From Zoogloeaceae bacterium (GTDB taxonomy: Bacteria; Pseudomonadota; Gammaproteobacteria; Burkholderiales; Rhodocyclaceae), in the NCBI GenBank assembly GCA_015657735.1, contig SSSX01000204.1, positions 1 to 16,278 on the forward strand: DNA of 16,278 nucleotides, read 5' to 3'. This document shows, one piece after another, positions 12,762-16,278 of the stretch. The first letter of the stretch is position 1, and each line of letters begins with the position of its first letter. A model generated the notes under the pieces. The model worked only from the letters and a program-made list of their open reading frames with translations, ran no database searches and was not told where the DNA came from. The position numbers and the translations under genes were made by a program.

Positions 12762-14917
12762 GGGTTGGCGGCGGCCGGGTCGGCGTTGGGCAAGGTGTGG
12801 GGCACCGCCGGCGGCGGGCTGCCGGGCGGCGGCAGCAGCGGCGCGCCGGGTTCGCGGTGCATCAGGCGGGCGGGGTCGTCGAGGTCGCGCTGCTGGCCGA
12901 TGATGTAGTTGTAGCGGTCGGCCGAGATGCCGGCGATGCTGGCCGCGTCGCGCAGGATCACCGGGCGCAGGAAGACGATCAGGTTGGTCTTGCCGCGCTT
13001 GCGCGAGTCGTAGCGGAACAGCTGGCCGAGGTAGGGGATGTCGCCGAGCAGGGGCACTTTTTCCTGGCCGCCGCTGTAGGTGTCTTCGACGAGACCGCCG
13101 AGGGCGATCACCGCGCCGTCGTCCACCAGCACCGTGGATTCGATGCTGCGCTTGGTGGTGGACGGGCCGGTGGTGCTGGTGGCGGTCGATTCGATGACGG
13201 CCGAGGCTTCCTGGTAGATCTGCAGGCGCACGGTGCCGCCTTCGGAAATCTGCGGCTTGACCTTCAGGGTCAGGCCGACGTCCTTGCGCTCGACGGTGGT
13301 GAAGGGGTTGGAGGCGCCGGTGACCGCCGTGGTGTAGGAGCCGGTGATGAAGGGCACGTTGCGGCCGACGACGATCTTGGCTTCTTCGTTATCGAGCGTC
13401 ACCAGATTCGGCGTGGACAGGATGTTGGCCTTGGTGTCGGATTCGAGGAAGCGGGCCAGCAGGTTGAGGTTGGCGATCTCGCGCCCGCCGACGCTGATCG
13501 TGCCGCCGCCGAGCAGCAGGTTGAGGCCGTTGCCGGGCAGCGTGGTGGATGAGCTGCTGGCGAGGCTGGAGGCCAGGCTCAGGATGTTGTTGCCGCCCGA
13601 GTTGAAGCTGGTGCCGCCGAAGGCGGTGGTGCTGCCGACCTTGCCGACCTGCCACTGGATGCCGATCTCGGCGGCTTTTTCGGTGCTGACTTCGGTGATC
13701 AGCGCTTCGACGTACACCTGGGCGCGGCGGCGGTCGAGCTGGTCGATGACCTTGCGGATGTTGTTGTAGATGGCGTCCGGCGCGGTGATGATCAGCGAGT
13801 TGCTCATCGGGTCGGCCTGCACGATGCCGGTGCCGGTGGCGCCGGTGTTGCCCGTGGTGCCGCTGCCGAAGCCCGGCGTGGTGCCGGTGGTGCCGCTCTG
13901 GCCGGTGGTGGTGCCGGTGTTGGCGGTGGGCGCGAAGCTGCTGCCGGTGTTGGCGGTGGTCGGCTGGCCGGTGCTGCCGGCTTCGCCGGAGAGCACCGCG
14001 CGCAGGGTCTGGGCGACCTTGGCGGCTTCGGCGTTCTTCAGGTAGACGACATGGATGTTGCCGGCGGCGCCGGGCTGGTCGAGGTTGGCGACGAGCTGGC
14101 GCACCGCGTTGAGCTTGGACGGGTTGTCGGAGCGCACCAGCAGGCTGTTGGTGCGCGGGTCGCCGATCACCGACAGGCGCTGGCTGGTGTCGCCGGCGAC
14201 GCCGCCGACGCTGCCGGCGGTCACCCCGGCGCTGCCGCTGTCGGCCATCAGGCGGCTGACGGTCTGGGCCAGGTCGAGGGCCGAGGCGTGCTTGACGGGG
14301 ATGACGCGCAGGCCGCTCTGCGGCACGTCGATCGATTCGACGATCTGCGCGATGCGGCCGATGTTCTCGGCGTAGTCGGTGACCACCAGCGAGTTGTTGC
14401 CGGGGTAGGCGGTGACGGTGTTGTTGGGCGACACCAGCGGCCGGATGATGGGCACCAGCTGGGCCGCGGATTCGTGCTTGAGGTTGAAGACCTGGGTGGT
14501 CAGGCGGTCGCCGCCGCCGGCGCCCTGGCCTTTGCCGACCGGCACCGCGTGCAGCTTGGCATCGGCTTCGGGGACGATCTTGGTGACGCCCTGGCCTTCG
14601 ACGGCGGCGTAGCCCTGCAGGCGCAGCGCGGAGAGCAGGATCGGGTAGGTGAGATTGCGCGCCACCGGGCGGGCGGTGACGATGTTCAGCGTGCCCTTGA
14701 CCCGCGGGTCGACGATGAAGTTGCGGCCGGAAATCTTGGAAATGGCCTGGATCACCGCGCCGATGTCGGCATTGACGAAATTCAGCGAGACCGGTTCGGC
14801 GCTGCCGCCGCTGGCGCTCTTTCCGTTGTCGCCGCCGTCGGCCGCGACGGCCGGCGGGAGGGGCAGCACCAGGCTGGCGGCGACGGTGAGGGCGAGAAGG
14901 CTGCGGGCTGGTTTCAT
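12758..14917 (-). CDS. gspD: T2SS outer-membrane secretin GspD
   Basis: This is a 719-residue secretin that forms the outer-membrane channel. The signal peptide is MKPARSLLALTVAASLVLPL with cleavage near AVAA|DG (about residue 26). N0 lies at about 43-112 (VSLNFVNADIGAVIQAIS), N1 at about 141-205, N2 at about 206-280 and N3 at about 285-395. N3 is interrupted by a Gly/Thr/Ser-rich loop at about 311-366. The secretin domain (about 400-660) contains ANILSTPNLVTLDNEEA and the family signature VPLLGDIPYLGQLFR (621-635). The C-terminal 30 residues are Pro-rich; no recognisable pilotin-binding S-domain is evident. The ATG at 14917 overlaps the gspC stop as ATGA. An upstream extension of the open frame is a shadow of gspC. 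Confidence 0.97.
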   Translation of the reverse strand: MKPARSLLALTVAASLVLPLPPAVAADGGDNGKSASGGSAEPVSLNFVNADIGAVIQAISKISGRNFIVDPRVKGTLNIVTARPVARNLTYPILLSALRLQGYAAVEGQGVTKIVPEADAKLHAVPVGKGQGAGGGDRLTTQVFNLKHESAAQLVPIIRPLVSPNNTVTAYPGNNSLVVTDYAENIGRIAQIVESIDVPQSGLRVIPVKHASALDLAQTVSRLMADSGSAGVTAGSVGGVAGDTSQRLSVIGDPRTNSLLVRSDNPSKLNAVRQLVANLDQPGAAGNIHVVYLKNAEAAKVAQTLRAVLSGEAGSTGQPTTANTGSSFAPTANTGTTTGQSGTTGTTPGFGSGTTGNTGATGTGIVQADPMSNSLIITAPDAIYNNIRKVIDQLDRRRAQVYVEALITEVSTEKAAEIGIQWQVGKVGSTTAFGGTSFNSGGNNILSLASSLASSSSTTLPGNGLNLLLGGGTISVGGREIANLNLLARFLESDTKANILSTPNLVTLDNEEAKIVVGRNVPFITGSYTTAVTGASNPFTTVERKDVGLTLKVKPQISEGGTVRLQIYQEASAVIESTATSTTGPSTTKRSIESTVLVDDGAVIALGGLVEDTYSGGQEKVPLLGDIPYLGQLFRYDSRKRGKTNLIVFLRPVILRDAASIAGISADRYNYIIGQQRDLDDPARLMHREPGAPLLPPPGSPPPAVPHTLPNADPAAANP
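13820..13987 (-). repeat. Low-complexity Gly/Thr-rich insert within the GspD N3 domain
   Basis: The codons for GspD residues 311-366 are dominated by Gly, Thr, Ser and Asn, with short repeated words such as TANTG (twice) and GTTG. The corresponding DNA contains repeated GCCGGTGTTGGCGGT-like units on the plus strand. Such a variable loop is common in N3 of secretins; the internal repetition suggests expansion by slippage. Confidence 0.6.
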
Positions 14918-15540
14918 TGGTTGGACGGGCTCGGAATGGGCTGGGCCTGGAAATTCGTGGGGAAGCCGGGCGCGAGGGTGCGCTGGGCGGCGTCGGGCGC
15001 GGTGGCGTCGCCGAAGGCCGGCGGCGCGGGCGGGGCAAGCGGCGGACTGGGCTGGCCGGCGGACGGGGCGCCGCTGCCGACACTCCGTTCGGCGAGACGG
15101 AGGGTCTGGCGCATGCCGCCGGTGGACAGCTCGACCGCATCGCCGCGCACCGCCGCCAGCGTCACGCCGGGGCGGATCTCCTGCCCTTCGACGAAGCCTT
15201 GCTGGGCGCCGCCGTCGATGGCGATGATCGCCCAGCCGGGGCGTCCGCCGCTGCCGGTGACGACGGCCTGCAGGGTGTGGCGGGTGGTGGCGACGGGCGC
15301 CGCTGCGGCGCTGCCGGCGGCCGGCTGGCCCATCAGGTGCCGGCTGGCGATGGCCTCGGCGGCGCGCTGCGGATCGGCCACGCTGGCCACCGGCAGGGCC
15401 GGCGCCGGCGGCGCGCTGAAACGCCAGAACAGGTCGGCCGCGACCCACGCCGTGACGGCCAGCGCCGTGCCCCAGGCCAGCGCGGTGCCGAGGCGTACGG
15501 CGCGCGGCGTGGAGAGGAGGTCGAGTTCTGGGAGCTTCAT
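14914..15540 (-). CDS. gspC: T2SS inner-membrane protein GspC
   Basis: This is a 208-residue bitopic protein linking the inner-membrane platform to the secretin. The short cytoplasmic N terminus (MKLPELDLLSTPRAVRL) is followed by a membrane segment at about 18-38 and a periplasmic homology region at about 60-150. That region includes AAEAIASRHLMG, TLQAVVTGSGGRPGWAIIAI and FVEGQEIRPGVTL, and contacts GspD N0. After it comes only an Ala/Pro-rich tail; there is no PDZ or coiled-coil domain, as in shorter GspC forms. The ATG at 15540 is preferred over an in-frame TTG at 15555; neither has a clear ribosome binding site. It is the first gene of the operon and overlaps gspD by ATGA. Confidence 0.9.
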   Translation of the reverse strand: MKLPELDLLSTPRAVRLGTALAWGTALAVTAWVAADLFWRFSAPPAPALPVASVADPQRAAEAIASRHLMGQPAAGSAAAAPVATTRHTLQAVVTGSGGRPGWAIIAIDGGAQQGFVEGQEIRPGVTLAAVRGDAVELSTGGMRQTLRLAERSVGSGAPSAGQPSPPLAPPAPPAFGDATAPDAAQRTLAPGFPTNFQAQPIPSPSNQ

Positions 15541-15643
15541 CGGAGCGCGGAGCAAAAGACCGTCAATCTTATCCGGCCTCTGTGACGGGCGAAAGCGCCT
15601 TGGTGTTGCAAGACGTGTTCGCGCCGCGTGCCGCCGGGCCGCT
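15541..15643 (-). promoter_or_regulatory. Gap between truC and gspC, likely containing the gsp operon promoter
   Basis: This gap of 103 bases is where transcription of the operon would begin unless it reads through from truC. On the minus strand TAAGAT (15571-15566) matches the -10 consensus at 4 of 6 bases, with only a poor -35 (TTCGCC) 16 bases upstream. No operator was recognised. A 7-bp GC hairpin spans the truC stop but has no U tract. Confidence 0.25.
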
Positions 15644-16278
15644 TCAGCCCGGCACGCCTGCGGTGGGTGCCGGCGCCGCGGCGGTCCAGCCGAGGGCGGC
15701 GAGGACCGCCGCGAAGTCGCCGTCCGGCGCGGCGCGGAGATCGATGGGCAGGCCGCTGACCGGGTGGCGCAGCTGCAGCCGGGTGCACGCCAGCAGCATC
15801 CGCTGACAGCCGAACAGCTGCTGGAACAGGCGGTTGTGGCGGCCCTTGCCGAAGGTGGCGTCGCCGATGATGGGGTGCGCGATGTGCTTCAGGTGGCGGC
15901 GGATCTGGTGGCGGCGGCCGGTGTGCGGCGTGAGTTCGACGAGGGCGTAGCGGCTGGTCGGGTAGCGGTCCACGCGGTGGGGGAGCTCGCAGGTGGCGAG
16001 GCGGACGAAGTCGGTGACCGCCGGCCGGGCTTCGTCGGAGGCCTCGGCGCCGACCCATTCGGCGTCGTCGCGGCGGCGGCTGAGGGCGTGGTCGATGCGA
16101 CCGGTGGCGGGCGGATGGCCGCGCACCACGGCGAGATAGGTCTTGGCCACTTCCTGGCGTTCGAACTGGCCGCCGAGCTGGCGCGCGCTGTCGCGGTCGA
16201 GCGCGAACAGCAGCACGCCGGAGGTGCCGCGGTCGAGGCGATGGGCCGGGAAGACGTGGCGGCCGAGCTGGTCGCGCA
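15644..16278 (-). CDS. truC: tRNA pseudouridine synthase TruC (5' end outside window)
   Basis: The frame runs off the right edge and ends at the TGA at 15644-15646; about 210 residues are visible. TruC isomerises U65 of certain tRNAs in E. coli. The catalytic motif HRLDRGTSGVLLFA is present close to the window edge, with the nucleophilic Asp. It is followed by KTYLAVVRGHPPATGRIDHAL. The segment ELTPHTGRRHQIRRHLKHIA and then HPIIGDATFGKGRHNRLF distinguish TruC from RluA, RluC and RluD, which have HTGRTHQIRVH. The end of the protein is an Ala/Pro-rich tail. It lies in the same direction as gspC, 103 bases upstream, but has no functional link to secretion that I know of. Confidence 0.9.
   Translation of the reverse strand, partial: RDQLGRHVFPAHRLDRGTSGVLLFALDRDSARQLGGQFERQEVAKTYLAVVRGHPPATGRIDHALSRRRDDAEWVGAEASDEARPAVTDFVRLATCELPHRVDRYPTSRYALVELTPHTGRRHQIRRHLKHIAHPIIGDATFGKGRHNRLFQQLFGCQRMLLACTRLQLRHPVSGLPIDLRAAPDGDFAAVLAALGWTAAAPAPTAGVPG

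Noticed and set aside
9603..12908. Very long plus-strand open frame of about 1100 codons opposite gspD-gspG
   Set aside because: It is the antisense shadow of genuine gsp genes in high-GC DNA. Its translation is dominated by Gly, Ala, Val, Gln and Asp low-complexity sequence without domain motifs, while the minus strand carries complete known families.
15633..15653. GCCGGGC/GCCCGGC hairpin over the truC stop codon
   Set aside because: The stem is strong, but no U tract follows on the minus strand, so a Rho-independent terminator cannot be claimed; such stems are common at this GC content.

Overview
The window is high-GC DNA, very probably from a betaproteobacterium; the protein sequences look most like the Rhodocyclales group (Azoarcus/Thauera-like), but that placement is an impression from recall, not a search. 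The main content is a complete, tightly packed type II secretion system (T2SS) operon on the minus strand. It is flanked by housekeeping genes and interrupted on its downstream side by one AT-richer islet of unknown function.

Left part, plus strand: the 3' end of a 23S rRNA pseudouridine synthase (rluE type), a small exported DUF192 protein, then an AT-rich regulatory gap with palindromes, and a type II NADH dehydrogenase with a clear ribosome binding site. A near-perfect hairpin with A and U tracts on either side terminates this gene and the convergent transaldolase gene (tal, minus strand).

Middle (about 3530-4675): tal and a plus-strand unit diverge from two promoter-like sequences. The plus-strand unit encodes an unrecognised 241-residue protein with one membrane segment. 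Just before its stop codon lies a canonical -1 slippery heptamer (A AAG GGG, in the correct phase), and the -1 frame stays open for another 100 codons. The frame can therefore be read as a 337-residue frameshift product, as two overlapping genes, or as one gene broken by a one-base error in a G6 run. This unit is clearly less GC-rich than everything around it and looks acquired.

Right part, all minus strand: gspC-D-E-F-G-H-I-J-K-L-M-N in canonical order, most neighbours overlapping by ATGA, GTGA or TGATG. Together these encode the inner-membrane platform (C, F, L, M, N), the secretin (D), the ATPase (E), and the pseudopilus with its major (G) and minor (H, I, J, K) pseudopilins. The prepilin peptidase (gspO/pilD) and a pilotin (gspS) are absent and must be encoded elsewhere if the system works. 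Upstream of gspC is the 3' part of truC, a tRNA pseudouridine synthase that runs off the right edge.

No rRNA, tRNA, CRISPR array or insertion sequence was seen. Very long open frames opposite the gsp genes are high-GC shadows. The points most worth a second look are the possible programmed frameshift in the islet, the abruptly AT-rich 3' end of gspF just ahead of gspG, and the palindromes upstream of the NADH dehydrogenase gene.
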